DNA from: Tetracentron sinense
Lineage: Eukaryota > Streptophyta > Magnoliopsida > Trochodendrales > Trochodendraceae
NCBI GenBank assembly: GCA_015143295.1
Contig: CM026568.1
Location: 22,450,607 to 22,514,606, forward strand
Direction of reading: 5' to 3'
Length of the DNA stretch: 64,000 nt
Part shown: positions 60,501 through 63,593 of the stretch, piece by piece
How the letters are laid out: the number at the start of each line of letters is the position of its first letter
How positions within the stretch are numbered: the first letter of the stretch is position 1
Position numbers and translations under genes: made by a program
The notes under the pieces: generated by a model
The model's database searches: none
Told to the model about the DNA's origin: nothing
The model's input: the letters and a program-made list of their open reading frames with translations, nothing else

Positions 60501-62497
60501 AACAAACTCTTCCACCCTTTCCTAATCAATGGACGTGGAGGAGGCTGATACTACCATGGCTGACCTCTGTCTGTCTGTTGGCAATATGTCAACTTTAATG
60601 TGGGGCAGACCATCCACCACGATTGTAGAGCAATATTCAGGCCGATGCTTCACAGAATTCATCCCTTGTCCTTTCCCTGTATGAACATTGCTTTGAGGTT
60701 CGTGTGCCGTTGGGTAATGGGGATGTAATAAAGTAAAGAAGGGAGAGAGTTATTGCTTATGAAGTTGGGAGGTTCTTGGGATGTGGGAGTGAAAGGAACA
60801 AATTGTTTGATTGTGAGGTTCTTGGGATGAAGGTGGCAAGTTTGATGAATGCTCCATAAGCATTGCTCCTTTCGAATATGATAAAAGATCTACAATTACT
60901 ATCCTTTTCCCCCAAGATATTCTCTTTGATGCTTTGAAGGCTTGCTCCATGAAGTTGTTCCAGGTTTCCAGCAACCATGAAATAACAGGAATTTCTATAT
61001 GCAAATGCAATTGAAAACCTCGACTGCTCTCTGTGATTTTCAGTAGCCTTGGCCTAACTGCGAAAACTCAAACATTTTGGCTTCTATCTGTATGAGTAGT
61101 TTTTCCATGTGGAGGAAGAAGATGAAAAAAGTTACAACGAGATTGGAGGCAGACTTTCGACCATTCTTTGAATGTAGAACAGTCCAAGTAGAAGAAAACC
61201 TGCCATTGATGAGCTGGTAATGACCTGTACTTTCAGGAACCTCGGTGCCGGAACTGCATCACATCGGAGCTTTTATGGCAGTTGGTGTCTTCTTGAACAA
61301 AACGATTCTTCCTTCCTTTCAGATCTCTATTTATCACGAGACCCAAACCACAAAATCCTCAATTTTTGGGAATGGATGCCTCCTGGCTGCTTAAAGACCA
61401 CTCTATGGCTGAGCAGAGTTTAAGAATAGGAACATTTGGAATTCTTGAAGATGATTCTGTTTTTCTGCTTCAAAATCTCCAACACATGCGAACAGACCAC
61501 CCCCTAATTATCTCACTTGATTCCTTTGGAGATATCCAAGATTGTCCAAATAAGGAGAAGAAGAAACTCAAAACTAGCCATGCTGTTGGGCACAAGAATA
61601 GATAGTTGATATCTTCCTCGAATTTTTACACATGCAACATCTAATAGGGATCATCATGCCCTGGTTCCCGGAAGTACAGCTCTCCAGGTTTTAAACCTAC
61701 ATTATTGGGTTGAAGGATAATGAGATAATTAATAATAGATTGAAGTAAGAGAAACACAAACAATTATATAGAGAATACTATTTCAAACCAAGTAACTATT
61801 TATGTGACTTTTACAGACATCTTTAAAAAATTTCAATTAAATATAGATCCAGGGATAGGCTCTATGCAACTGAGTCCTGGTATGAGAATCAGTTATTTAA
61901 ATGCACTCTTGCTTTGTATTTAATTACTGTTACAAATTTGAAATGCTTGTCTGTTTCAGGTTCAAGATTTGCACTCTATAACTCCTAAAAACTTCTTGGA
62001 AGTAAGTGGCGCTGTGATCCACGCTCTCTCATACCAACAGGTAGGTTACTCTCATCTAACTTTCAAAATTGTGACTTGTATTTCCTTTGATTAGAAGTAG
62101 CTCCCTCAACAGAAGCACCAATAGTTTATGCATGTTTCTGACATGGCATGTTAATATAAACGGAAAAAAGCATATTGGAATATATCAAACACAGCATTTT
62201 AGATGGTTGGTATATCTGTTGTCTTCATATTACAATCTGAATCAAATATAAAATGTATATTCTGACTCCTGAGGACTTGTAGTATCATCTCTCATTTCGT
62301 AGGACACTAAAATTTGACCAACTTAGCTATATTTCCCCTATTAAATGTAGTAATGATGCCCTTTTCTAGTTATATCCTTAATGTTGTCTGACTTCCTACC
62401 CATATTGTTTTGAACTCCCTAATGCTTTTTATTCATGTTTAACACAGGCCAGAAATTTCCGTTTCAAATGTGGTCTTGTGTACGTTACAGAGCCAGG
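9968..62497 (+). CDS. DEG7: DEG7-type HtrA serine protease, nine internal exons of a partial gene
   Basis: Seen: nine GT-AG bounded exons (37, 126, 90, 66, 57, 66, 108, 81 and 50 bp) join into one uninterrupted frame. All introns between them are phase 0; the first exon opens with the last base of a codon and the last exon ends two bases into one. The product runs [91 protein letters not shown]. Known: these are hallmarks of plant DEG7, an ATP-independent protease of about 1,100 residues with duplicated protease and PDZ domains, reported in Arabidopsis as a chloroplast protein helping to remove photodamaged photosystem II D1. Here only the end of protease domain 1 and PDZ 1 are covered; the triad His and Asp exons lie upstream and were not found in 1-9967. 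The start codon is not in the window. Odd: the covered coding sequence is spread over 52.5 kb. Intact frame and splice sites argue for a working gene. Confidence 0.93.
10005..10534. other. Start of the 23.2-kb DEG7 intron, unassigned
   Basis: After the GTAAGT donor the sequence is AT-rich with no recognised feature until the LINE frame opens. Confidence 0.5.
10535..12077 (+). mobile_element. L1-clade LINE ORF2, 5' part of a split copy
   Basis: An open stretch at 10540-11007 carries [16 protein letters not shown] and [20 protein letters not shown]; then [64 protein letters not shown] and FADDTLVF (reverse transcriptase). Stops and frameshifts occur after 11007. The frame breaks at YLALP where a second LINE on the other strand has inserted; it resumes at 17575. 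The 5' end (endonuclease and ORF1) is missing. Confidence 0.88.
12076..17576 (-). mobile_element. Nearly complete L1-clade LINE inserted antisense into another LINE
   Basis: Minus strand, from 17538 down: a 209-codon ORF1 part; endonuclease from ATG at 16626 ([38 protein letters not shown]); reverse transcriptase about 14620-13643 ([64 protein letters not shown]); C-terminal zinc finger near 12600 ([18 protein letters not shown]) and [14 protein letters not shown]. The 3' end is a poly(A) read as T at 12076-12085. Stops and frameshifts are present but few. ORF1 lacks its N-terminal part, so it is 5'-truncated. It carries a MITE at 15177-15977. Without that, the length is about 4.7 kb. Confidence 0.9.
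15177..15977. mobile_element. hAT-type MITE, CGCCTAGGCG family
   Basis: Exact 8-bp target duplication ATTGAGTG (15169-15176 and 15978-15985). The 14-bp ends CAGTGTAGTCAAGG are perfectly inverted. Subterminal regions repeat CCTAGGCG and GGCGATGCC; the 600-bp AT-rich centre has repeats of the type GGTTTTAAAATAGG. No coding capacity. It sits in ORF2 of the minus-strand LINE between RT and endonuclease. Confidence 0.93.
17575..19031 (+). mobile_element. L1-clade LINE ORF2, 3' part of the split copy
   Basis: It resumes the frame lost at 12077: joining the two sides restores the LINE segment [16 protein letters not shown] across the break. Then [53 protein letters not shown] and the zinc finger [18 protein letters not shown] (about 18533-18586), then AISWVVWKK. 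It ends in a poly(A) run at about 19019-19031. No clear target duplication. Confidence 0.87.
19032..19819. other. Intron sequence, unassigned
   Basis: AT-rich; nothing recognisable on either strand. Confidence 0.45.
20132..21417. mobile_element. hAT-type element, ATCGGTA family, 1.29 kb
   Basis: Ends CATGGTTCAAAATATCGG and, inverted, CATGGTTCTAAATATCGG (one mismatch in 18). Flanks GGAAGACA (20124-20131) and GGAAGATG (21418-21425) match at 6 of 8. Subterminal TATCGGTA/CGTATCGG motifs recur. It interrupts the LINE just after MANAKRG. No coding capacity; holds the 311-bp tandem duplication. Confidence 0.85.
20342..20963. repeat. 311-bp tandem duplication, apparently perfect, with an inner 78-bp repeat
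   Basis: Units 20342-20652 and 20653-20963 look identical when read side by side. Each contains two copies of a 78-bp unit (first pair 20442-20519 and 20520-20597) that differ at a few bases. The absence of differences between the large units points to a recent duplication in an otherwise decayed element. Confidence 0.93.
21661..22015. mobile_element. Possible truncated DNA element in the LINE
   Basis: The stretch breaks the LINE frame. It starts with a CACAGACACAGACATGGGTG end rich in GACAC and GTGTC motifs, then an AT-rich body. Only one end resembles the hAT-type elements here; no matching right end or target duplication was found. Confidence 0.4.
23095..23320 (+). mobile_element. LINE C-terminal zinc-finger fragment
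   Basis: Reads [18 protein letters not shown] in one + frame at about 23110-23163, the zinc-binding end of LINE ORF2, followed by VEWVFP-like residues. No flanking LINE domains in order. Confidence 0.6.
23330..23940 (-). mobile_element. LINE 3' end, minus strand
   Basis: Minus strand 23910-23780 reads [32 protein letters not shown] (given here in parts: [18 protein letters not shown]), then 23690-23600 [20 protein letters not shown]. The 3' untranslated part extends to about 23330. Confidence 0.8.
23941..24235 (+). mobile_element. LINE 3' end, plus strand
   Basis: Opens [14 protein letters not shown], the same ORF2 C-terminal KERN segment as the neighbouring minus-strand piece, and runs to a tail near 24235. 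The two LINE ends meet head to head at about 23940. Confidence 0.65.
24704..24894 (+). mobile_element. Short 5'-truncated LINE insertion with target duplication
   Basis: A 191-bp piece of LINE 3' sequence ending TACCGATCAAAAAAAAA is flanked by an exact 12-bp duplication AGACTCAACTTT (24692-24703 and 24895-24906). Poly(A), severe 5' truncation and a duplication of this length are the marks of target-primed LINE insertion. Confidence 0.88.
25324..26155. mobile_element. AT-rich insertion in the LINE, class unknown
   Basis: It separates the LINE residues WKRSF (25318) from [10 protein letters not shown] (26160), which are adjacent in intact copies. The insert repeats GAAATTTTGC-like and AAAACATTG-like motifs. 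No clear terminal repeat or target duplication. Confidence 0.5.
26356..26382. repeat. Poly(G) tract of 27
   Basis: Twenty-seven consecutive G inside the LINE, where the ORF2 codes glycine in related copies (SDGGLNI/KGGxxxL). Confidence 0.95.
26427..26727. mobile_element. hAT-type MITE, GGCTCGAGC family
   Basis: Ends TAGGGGTGTATTAA and, inverted, TAGGGGTGTATCCAAG (11 identical). Flanks GGTAACTG (26419-26426) and GGTAAGTG (26728-26735) match at 7 of 8. Repeated GCTCGAGC/GAGCTCG motifs lie inside both ends around an ATT-rich centre. Confidence 0.88.
27811..29329. other. Intron sequence, unassigned
   Basis: Short open stretches (for example + 28212-28490 and 28565-28843) show no family resemblance that I can defend. 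Possibly decayed LINE on the minus strand, by position next to the fragment that follows. Confidence 0.4.
29330..29960 (-). mobile_element. Decayed LINE reverse transcriptase, minus strand
   Basis: On the minus strand about 29640-29590 reads [11 protein letters not shown], the LINE segment usually AYDxVNWxFL, and about 29510-29440 [13 protein letters not shown], a worn [13 protein letters not shown]. Frames are broken throughout. Confidence 0.6.
29961..30539. other. Intron sequence with a pyrimidine-rich tract
   Basis: About 30025-30060 is a C/T-rich run with a C8 and a T10 block. No coding match. Confidence 0.5.
30540..33000. repeat. Unclassified repeat region, possibly a noncoding LTR-type element
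   Basis: No coding domain on either strand. It holds a minisatellite (31700-31925) and a second imperfect direct repeat of about 180 bp (about 32150-32320 and 32325-32510, sharing CACCTCTC.CATTC.TTCTTTTGTTTT and the GAAGGGC pattern), and a TATATAAGGACC box near 32061. The texture resembles the long leader or LTR of a retroelement, but I found no matching ends. Confidence 0.4.
31700..31925. repeat. Minisatellite, about 42-bp period, five copies
   Basis: The core TTAGTTTGTTACTAAT starts at 31716, 31761, 31802, 31844 (one change) and 31887; spacing is 45, 41, 42 and 43 bp. Between cores lie CCTATTAAATAGGGAATG units that can form short hairpins. Confidence 0.9.
33001..33185. other. 3' end of the 23.2-kb DEG7 intron
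   Basis: A T-rich stretch (TTTTATTTTTTCTTCTCTTCC) runs into acceptor AACAG before exon b: a strong polypyrimidine tract. Confidence 0.7.
33186..33311 (+). CDS. DEG7: DEG7 exon b, catalytic serine of protease domain 1
   Basis: Forty-two codons between acceptor AACAG and donor GTGAGC. It carries [14 protein letters not shown], the DEG7 form of the HtrA GNSGGP motif; by alignment the nucleophile is the second Ser of GSSGSP, codon AGT at 33213-33215. The following [10 protein letters not shown] and [10 protein letters not shown] match the substrate-pocket strand and the end of the trypsin-like fold. It continues exon a in phase 0 across 23.2 kb. Confidence 0.95.
33495..33549. repeat. (TA)n microsatellite
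   Basis: About 55 bp of unbroken TA in the 3.6-kb intron, 180 bp after exon b. Confidence 0.95.
33550..34299. other. Intron sequence, possible RTE-LINE or SINE 3' end on the minus strand
   Basis: CCCACCTATTTGGGGTCTGC near 33624 resembles the CCCAACTAxTTGGGGTCGGC end shared by plant RTE LINEs and SINEs. The C/T-rich sequence after it fits an RTE 3' region read backward. The match is short and I hold it loosely. Confidence 0.35.
34300..35112 (+). mobile_element. L1-clade LINE reverse transcriptase, degraded
   Basis: Pieces in order: GPDGFSF (near 34510), [11 protein letters not shown] (34620), [22 protein letters not shown] (about 34680-34745, quoted in part), [15 protein letters not shown] (34780-34825), [11 protein letters not shown] (34920). 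It contains a G17 run. A MITE follows at 35113. Confidence 0.8.
34652..34668. repeat. Poly(G) tract of 17
   Basis: Seventeen G inside the LINE, at the glycine of the PKKDG segment just before FRPISL. Confidence 0.95.
35113..35332. mobile_element. hAT-type MITE, GCCTAGG family (220 bp)
   Basis: Ends CAATGTAGCCAAA and, inverted, TAATGTAGTCAAA. Flanks AAGTAGAC (35105-35112) and TAGTAGAC (35333-35340) match at 7 of 8. Subterminal CCTAGG, CGCCT and TCACCT motifs; the family resembles the one at 15177-15977. Confidence 0.85.
35341..35544 (+). mobile_element. L1-clade LINE fragment (FRFWEDY)
   Basis: About 35448-35510 reads [16 protein letters not shown], resembling the GSRIRFWEDxW segment of L1 ORF2. 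It is probably the continuation of the LINE before the MITE. The change to RTE sequence is near 35545. Confidence 0.45.
35545..36345 (+). mobile_element. RTE-clade LINE, C-terminal half of the reverse transcriptase
   Basis: Seen across three frames: [12 protein letters not shown] (RT active-site region, normally FADDIVLxDETR), [25 protein letters not shown]-like residues, then [20 protein letters not shown] near 35910-35970 and [14 protein letters not shown] near 35997-36035, ending with RMW-type residues at 36220. These motifs belong to the RTE (BovB-like) clade and not to the L1 copies elsewhere here. Active-site Asp is changed to Asn in the reading FSNDV. Confidence 0.82.
36370..36650. repeat. 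Imperfect direct repeat of about 120 bp
   Basis: About 36370-36490 and 36530-36650 share CAATCCxTGATCTGACTT, CTGTATTGGGCAAT and a closing ATATACAACxAACT, with many differences and small gaps. An old duplication just upstream of exon c. Confidence 0.7.
36903..36992 (+). CDS. DEG7: DEG7 exon c, linker after protease domain 1
   Basis: Thirty codons from [13 protein letters not shown] to [10 protein letters not shown], between acceptor GACAG and the weak donor GTTTGT. It continues ...FFLPLER in phase 0. It covers the last helix of the first protease domain and the link to the PDZ region. The next intron is 19.4 kb, and this donor has the poorest fit to GTAAGT among those seen. Confidence 0.93.
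36993..37599. other. Start of the 19.4-kb DEG7 intron, unassigned
   Basis: T-rich intron sequence with no recognisable element. Confidence 0.5.
37600..38010 (+). mobile_element. L1-clade LINE ORF2 fragment
   Basis: Reads [21 protein letters not shown] (start near 37609, quoted in part), EEISWSKK (37755), WLHEGD-like residues and [15 protein letters not shown] (37970-38015), the linker-to-RT segment of ORF2. It is cut at GYF by the tail of a minus-strand LINE. Confidence 0.78.
38277..39332. mobile_element. Mutator-type element (MULE) with long inverted repeats and a captured-looking ORF
   Basis: The left end, GGGATTTTTCCTAAAACAAG and on for about 150 bp to near 38440, matches the inverse of about 39190-39332 with few changes (shared landmarks GGTTTTGAGAAAACCTC, CCAGCTCACTTT, ACCCTTGTCTCTAACCCC). 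Flanks GATGAAGAA (38268-38276) and GATGAATTA (39333-39341) match at 7 of 9, as expected of the 9-bp Mutator duplication. The interior has hairpin-rich TCGATATCGAAACTTT repeats (38630-38780) and an open + frame at 38795-39109. Confidence 0.83.
38795..39112 (+). CDS. 105-codon ORF inside the MULE, origin unknown
   Basis: Opens ATG-AAT-TTT and reads [15 protein letters not shown], later [18 protein letters not shown] and [15 protein letters not shown]. It is the longest clear ORF of the element and is not transposase-like. I do not recognise a family. By position it could be a captured host fragment (Pack-MULE) or chance. No signal peptide or membrane segment. No evidence of expression from sequence. 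Confidence 0.35.
   Translation: MNFRKKLRGPKKDDGFDMVHGRNSSSDVVKQWDQSSNGHLKDVVLVAKSHSELEEIVAANYDGSDLPQGGLLETRPRGHGLVWLGMPGLYLFQNIEWELKLLRMG
39510..39951 (+). repeat. 5' LTR of copia 2, truncated and split by a MITE
   Basis: Matches the 3' LTR at 50516 through TGTTGAATAAGGCTTTATGG, TAGTAGCTCTTATA, GGAATATAAAT, then after the MITE GATAAAGTGTGTG and AGAGATCATT. It then meets the inverted gypsy-type LTR; the remaining third of the LTR and the primer-binding site are gone. Confidence 0.87.
39638..39919. mobile_element. hAT-type MITE, CCGGTT family
   Basis: Ends CAATGTTGTCAGAA and, inverted, CACTGTTGTCAGAA. Flanks ATATAAAT (39630-39637) and GTATAAAT (39920-39927) match at 7 of 8. The intact LTR at 50516 has the empty site, which fixes the borders. 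The interior is an array of ACCGGTT, GGAACCGG and CCGGACCGG. Confidence 0.92.
39952..41108 (-). mobile_element. Partial solo LTR, inverted copy of the 6590-7838 family
   Basis: Begins TGTGTGATAG, the complement of the 7838 end, and contains GAGATCGGGTT, GGTGTTAGGCACCCCAACTC and TCGAGAGAGGCC as inverse matches. It stops near 41108, about 75 bp before the expected TGTAGACACCC end, so this end and adjoining copia sequence were deleted together. Confidence 0.85.
41655..42097 (+). pseudogene. Copia 2 gag, N-terminal part
   Basis: ATG at 41655: [21 protein letters not shown]; after a stop and frameshift [53 protein letters not shown]. This is the UBN2-type copia gag. It is interrupted at TYY by the LTR insertion and continues at 46653. 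Confidence 0.8.
42784..44862 (+). mobile_element. Probable LTR nested in the LTR (TGTCAGCACC type)
   Basis: Starts TGTCAGCACCTCATTTTTAC. Near its end lie GGGGTGCCTAATACCTTCCC and GACTCGGAAACGGCTATGAG, patterns also seen at the matching place of the 6590-7838 LTR (GGGGTGCCTAACACCTTCC, GCCGGCTATCACACA). The end falls in a (TA)n tract at 44835-44870, so the right border and the target duplication are unsure. It includes a T-rich homopolymer stretch at 43315-43370. Confidence 0.6.
44829..44869. repeat. (TA)n microsatellite
   Basis: ATATATG then about 20 bp of unbroken TA then CATATATAA, at the right end of the nested LTR. Confidence 0.85.
46653..47270 (+). pseudogene. Copia 2 gag, C-terminal part with zinc knuckle
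   Basis: Open from 46740: [34 protein letters not shown], glycine-rich linker, then [15 protein letters not shown], a CX2CX4HX4C knuckle. Joined across the LTR it continues PTYY...KLVEQN. The same domains occur in copia 1 at 1790-2130 with clear similarity. Confidence 0.85.
47330..48600 (+). pseudogene. Copia 2 protease and integrase region
   Basis: Protease segment [16 protein letters not shown] at about 47348-47395: the catalytic DSG is replaced by NLG. Then [18 protein letters not shown] and [14 protein letters not shown] (GAG-pre-integrase). Integrase core after a frame break: [33 protein letters not shown] (normally RxDNGxEF), [28 protein letters not shown] stop replaces the Gln before NG. 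The region is cut by a MITE at 48617. Confidence 0.85.
48617..49067. mobile_element. hAT-type MITE, GAGTCGAGTC family
   Basis: Exact 8-bp target duplication ATTTTTCT (48609-48616 and 49068-49075). Ends CATAGTTCGAAAAC and, inverted, CATGGTTCAAAAC. Both sides carry arrays of GAGTC, CTCGG and GAGTCGAG. No coding capacity; inserted in copia 2 between integrase and RT. Confidence 0.93.
49068..50460 (+). pseudogene. Copia 2 reverse transcriptase and RNase H, degraded
   Basis: RT pieces: [16 protein letters not shown] (about 49618-49660), [50 protein letters not shown]. After TFF at about 49975 the YVDD-containing part is missing. RNase [32 protein letters not shown] and [13 protein letters not shown] (50260-50457). 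Same order as copia 1, which has lost a larger part. Confidence 0.83.
50516..50778 (+). repeat. 3' LTR of copia 2
   Basis: Starts TGTTGAATAAGG after the polypurine tract and ends ACCAACTCA by comparison with copia 1. It shows the MITE-free version of the 5' LTR. Confidence 0.75.
50830..51110 (-). mobile_element. LINE ORF2 C-terminal fragment, minus strand
   Basis: On the minus strand 50940-50860 reads [18 protein letters not shown], the LINE zinc-finger approach seen elsewhere here as [14 protein letters not shown]. The remainder is degraded. Confidence 0.6.
51111..51615. other. AT-rich intron sequence, unassigned
   Basis: Nothing recognised. Confidence 0.4.
51616..51925 (-). mobile_element. 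LINE 3' tail, minus strand
   Basis: Begins with the T-run TTTTTTTTAATCAGTAAACA, the same kind of inverted tail as at 12076 and 38011, followed by an AC-rich 3' UTR. The coding part is too short to place with confidence. Confidence 0.5.
51926..52330 (+). mobile_element. LINE ORF2 C-terminal fragment, plus strand
   Basis: Reads [16 protein letters not shown] (zinc finger, about 51938-51985), [17 protein letters not shown], then EEKNATLS in place of KERNRRTF. It abuts the minus-strand LINE tail head to head, as at 23940. Confidence 0.62.
52331..53666. other. Intron sequence, unassigned
   Basis: AT-rich, T-rich on the + strand; no coding similarity or terminal repeats. Confidence 0.45.
53926..54225 (-). 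mobile_element. 5'-truncated LINE end inside the hAT-type element
   Basis: Starts with an inverted tail TTTTTTTTAAATCGATAATCC and an ATATAAATCAAAAC 3' UTR, as in other LINE ends of the window. The minus-strand frame at 54192-53990 ([16 protein letters not shown] and later CELCFICSF) fits no LINE domain well, so the right border is uncertain. Confidence 0.5.
55457..55567. repeat. 27-bp direct repeat
   Basis: CCACTTTATTCATTTTCTGA plus GCGCATA occurs at about 55457 and again 84 bp later, within the hAT-type element. Confidence 0.85.
56011..56396. other. 3' end of the 19.4-kb DEG7 intron
   Basis: AT-rich intron running to the acceptor CTTCTTGTAG; no element recognised. Confidence 0.55.
56397..56462 (+). 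CDS. DEG7: DEG7 exon d ([16 protein letters not shown])
   Basis: Twenty-two codons between acceptor TTGTAG and donor GTACTT, starting [16 protein letters not shown] and ending K-T-E-Q. This is the highly conserved DEG7 segment before PDZ 1. It joins exon c (PRGTLQ) in phase 0 and opens a compact cluster of four exons. Confidence 0.94.
56672..56728 (+). CDS. DEG7: DEG7 exon e, first strand of PDZ 1
   Basis: Nineteen codons, [19 protein letters not shown], between acceptor GATTAG and donor GTGAGT. The opening ATG is internal and not a translation start, because the frame continues from exon d. [11 protein letters not shown] is a PDZ peptide-binding strand. Confidence 0.94.
56830..56895 (+). 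CDS. DEG7: DEG7 exon f, PDZ 1 core
   Basis: Twenty-two codons between acceptor TTTGCAG and donor GTAAGT. It contains [19 protein letters not shown], the LxxGDxLVxINGE turn typical of PDZ domains. The intron before it is only 101 bp. Confidence 0.95.
56896..57554. other. 659-bp DEG7 intron between exons f and g
   Basis: AT-rich, GTAAGT to GTGCAG; no inserted element recognised. Confidence 0.7.
57555..57662 (+). CDS. DEG7: DEG7 exon g, end of PDZ 1
   Basis: Thirty-six codons from [12 protein letters not shown] through [16 protein letters not shown], between acceptor GTGCAG and donor GTAATA. The IERGG turn followed by a beta strand closes the PDZ fold. The 659-bp intron before it is AT-rich and holds no element I can identify. 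Confidence 0.94.
57663..58425. other. Start of the 4.3-kb DEG7 intron, unassigned
   Basis: AT-rich intron sequence before the LTR; nothing recognised. Confidence 0.5.
58426..60447 (+). mobile_element. Probable solo LTR, TGTCACGCCC family, 2.0 kb
   Basis: Begins TGTCACGCCCAAAAATCCCA and ends TTTCTACA, with a TATTTATAGAGG box about 270 bp before the end, as expected of an LTR on the + strand. The flanks CTCTC and CCCTG do not form a clear duplication. The first 400 bp align with 62730-63170 and, more loosely, with 42098-42500. Confidence 0.72.
60448..61959. other. Intron sequence, unassigned
   Basis: Short open frames on both strands (for example - 61010-60753, + 61366-61602) show no family that I can defend. 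A GAGGTTCTTGGGATG repeat occurs twice about 48 bp apart near 60770-60830. Possibly decayed retroelement. Confidence 0.4.
61960..62040 (+). CDS. DEG7: DEG7 exon h ([17 protein letters not shown])
   Basis: Twenty-seven codons between acceptor TTTCAG and donor GTAGGT, in phase 0 with exon g. VQDLHSITP and [14 protein letters not shown] are conserved in plant DEG7 just after PDZ 1. The preceding 4.3-kb intron is enlarged by an LTR. Confidence 0.94.
62041..62447. other. 407-bp DEG7 intron between exons h and i
   Basis: GTAGGT to AACACAG; no inserted element. Confidence 0.75.
62448..62497 (+). CDS. DEG7: DEG7 exon i ([16 protein letters not shown])
   Basis: Sixteen codons plus two bases (GG of a Gly codon) between acceptor CACAG and donor GTACGT. 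The family continues with Gly-Tyr-Met-Leu-Phe in the next exon; I do not find it before 64000, where another LTR begins, so at least 1.5 kb of intron follows. Confidence 0.92.
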
Positions 62498-62896
62498 GTA
62501 CGTCAATTCTTGCTTAGTTGTTGAATTTCTCACTGTAATTTGAATCGCCATAAATAGATCCTTTAGAATTTGACACAACCTTCTACATATTACCGGTTAG
62601 TGAAAGTTCTTGCAATTTGTTCTTATGTCATTACTCATTATCATATAAGAGGAGTTACTGTCAGTAATTAATCTCTTCTACTTAAAAAATTCAACATACA
62701 AGAATTGGTTACAAGAAGGAAAAATTGTATACTCCAAAATCCCATTTAGGCTAAATGAGACCTTAGCACGTGACTTGTCTTACAATCCTGTTAGAAGCAT
62801 ATAAAGCAAACTAAAATATGAACCTGAAAATTTCTCATCGATATTAATAACAATTCCATAATCAATATAAACCATTTAAACTGTTGACCAACTTAA

Positions 62897-63014
62897 ACAG
62901 AAATAATCCGACCATCCATTGTGATTTTCAAACTATCAATTTAACCTAAACATCAACAGAAATAATCCGACCATCCATTGTGATTTTCAAACTATCAATT
63001 TAACCTAAACATCA
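62897..63014. repeat. 59-bp tandem duplication, apparently perfect
   Basis: Units 62897-62955 and 62956-63014 look identical (ACAGAAATAATCCGACCATC to CCTAAACATCA). The related LTR at 58426 has one copy. Confidence 0.93.
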
Positions 63015-63446
63015 TCCATAATGAAATTTGATTACCAATCCCTTTAACATTAAAATAAAGTCTAACAACTAAAATCAATAATAGGGATATCGATCCAAAT
63101 CCCTTTCCTCTTCCGGATGATCACCGTCCAGTTCCTATATGTACTCCTCTTCAATCCAAGGCTCAGCTGCAACCTCGAATCCTGAACCCGCCAACACAAA
63201 AACATATCGGTTGAGCACAAGCGGCTTGGTAGACATAAAATCATAGCTAACAATATCATAAGTATTAATATAAAACATTTATCATGGTTTAACAAGGCAT
63301 GCATACATACATCAATTAGAGTGTGAAAACATCTTTTCTTTTCTTACTTTTGCTTCGGTACACTTGAGATCTTTCTTGGAGCCAGATAACTAGTTTCTGT
63401 GGAAACTTAACTTGAAGCTAGACACTAGCATCTATGAACAACTTAC

Positions 63447-63593
63447 ACTTGAAGCTAGGAATGATATACCCCTGAGAAACATAGACTTGAAGCCATGTAT
63501 GATATACCCTTGAGAAACTTAGACTTGAAGCTATGTATGATATACCCTTGAGAAACTTAGACTTGAAGCCATGTATGATATACCCTTGAGACG
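63447..63593. repeat. 38-bp tandem repeat, four copies
   Basis: ACTTGAAGCCATGTATGATA plus TACCCTTGAGAAACTTAG starts at 63447, 63485, 63523 and 63561, with few changes, exactly 38 bp apart; the last copy is incomplete. Confidence 0.93.

Noticed and set aside
60195..60515. 106-codon minus-strand ORF at 60195
   Set aside because: Mostly within the end of an LTR; no family resemblance.
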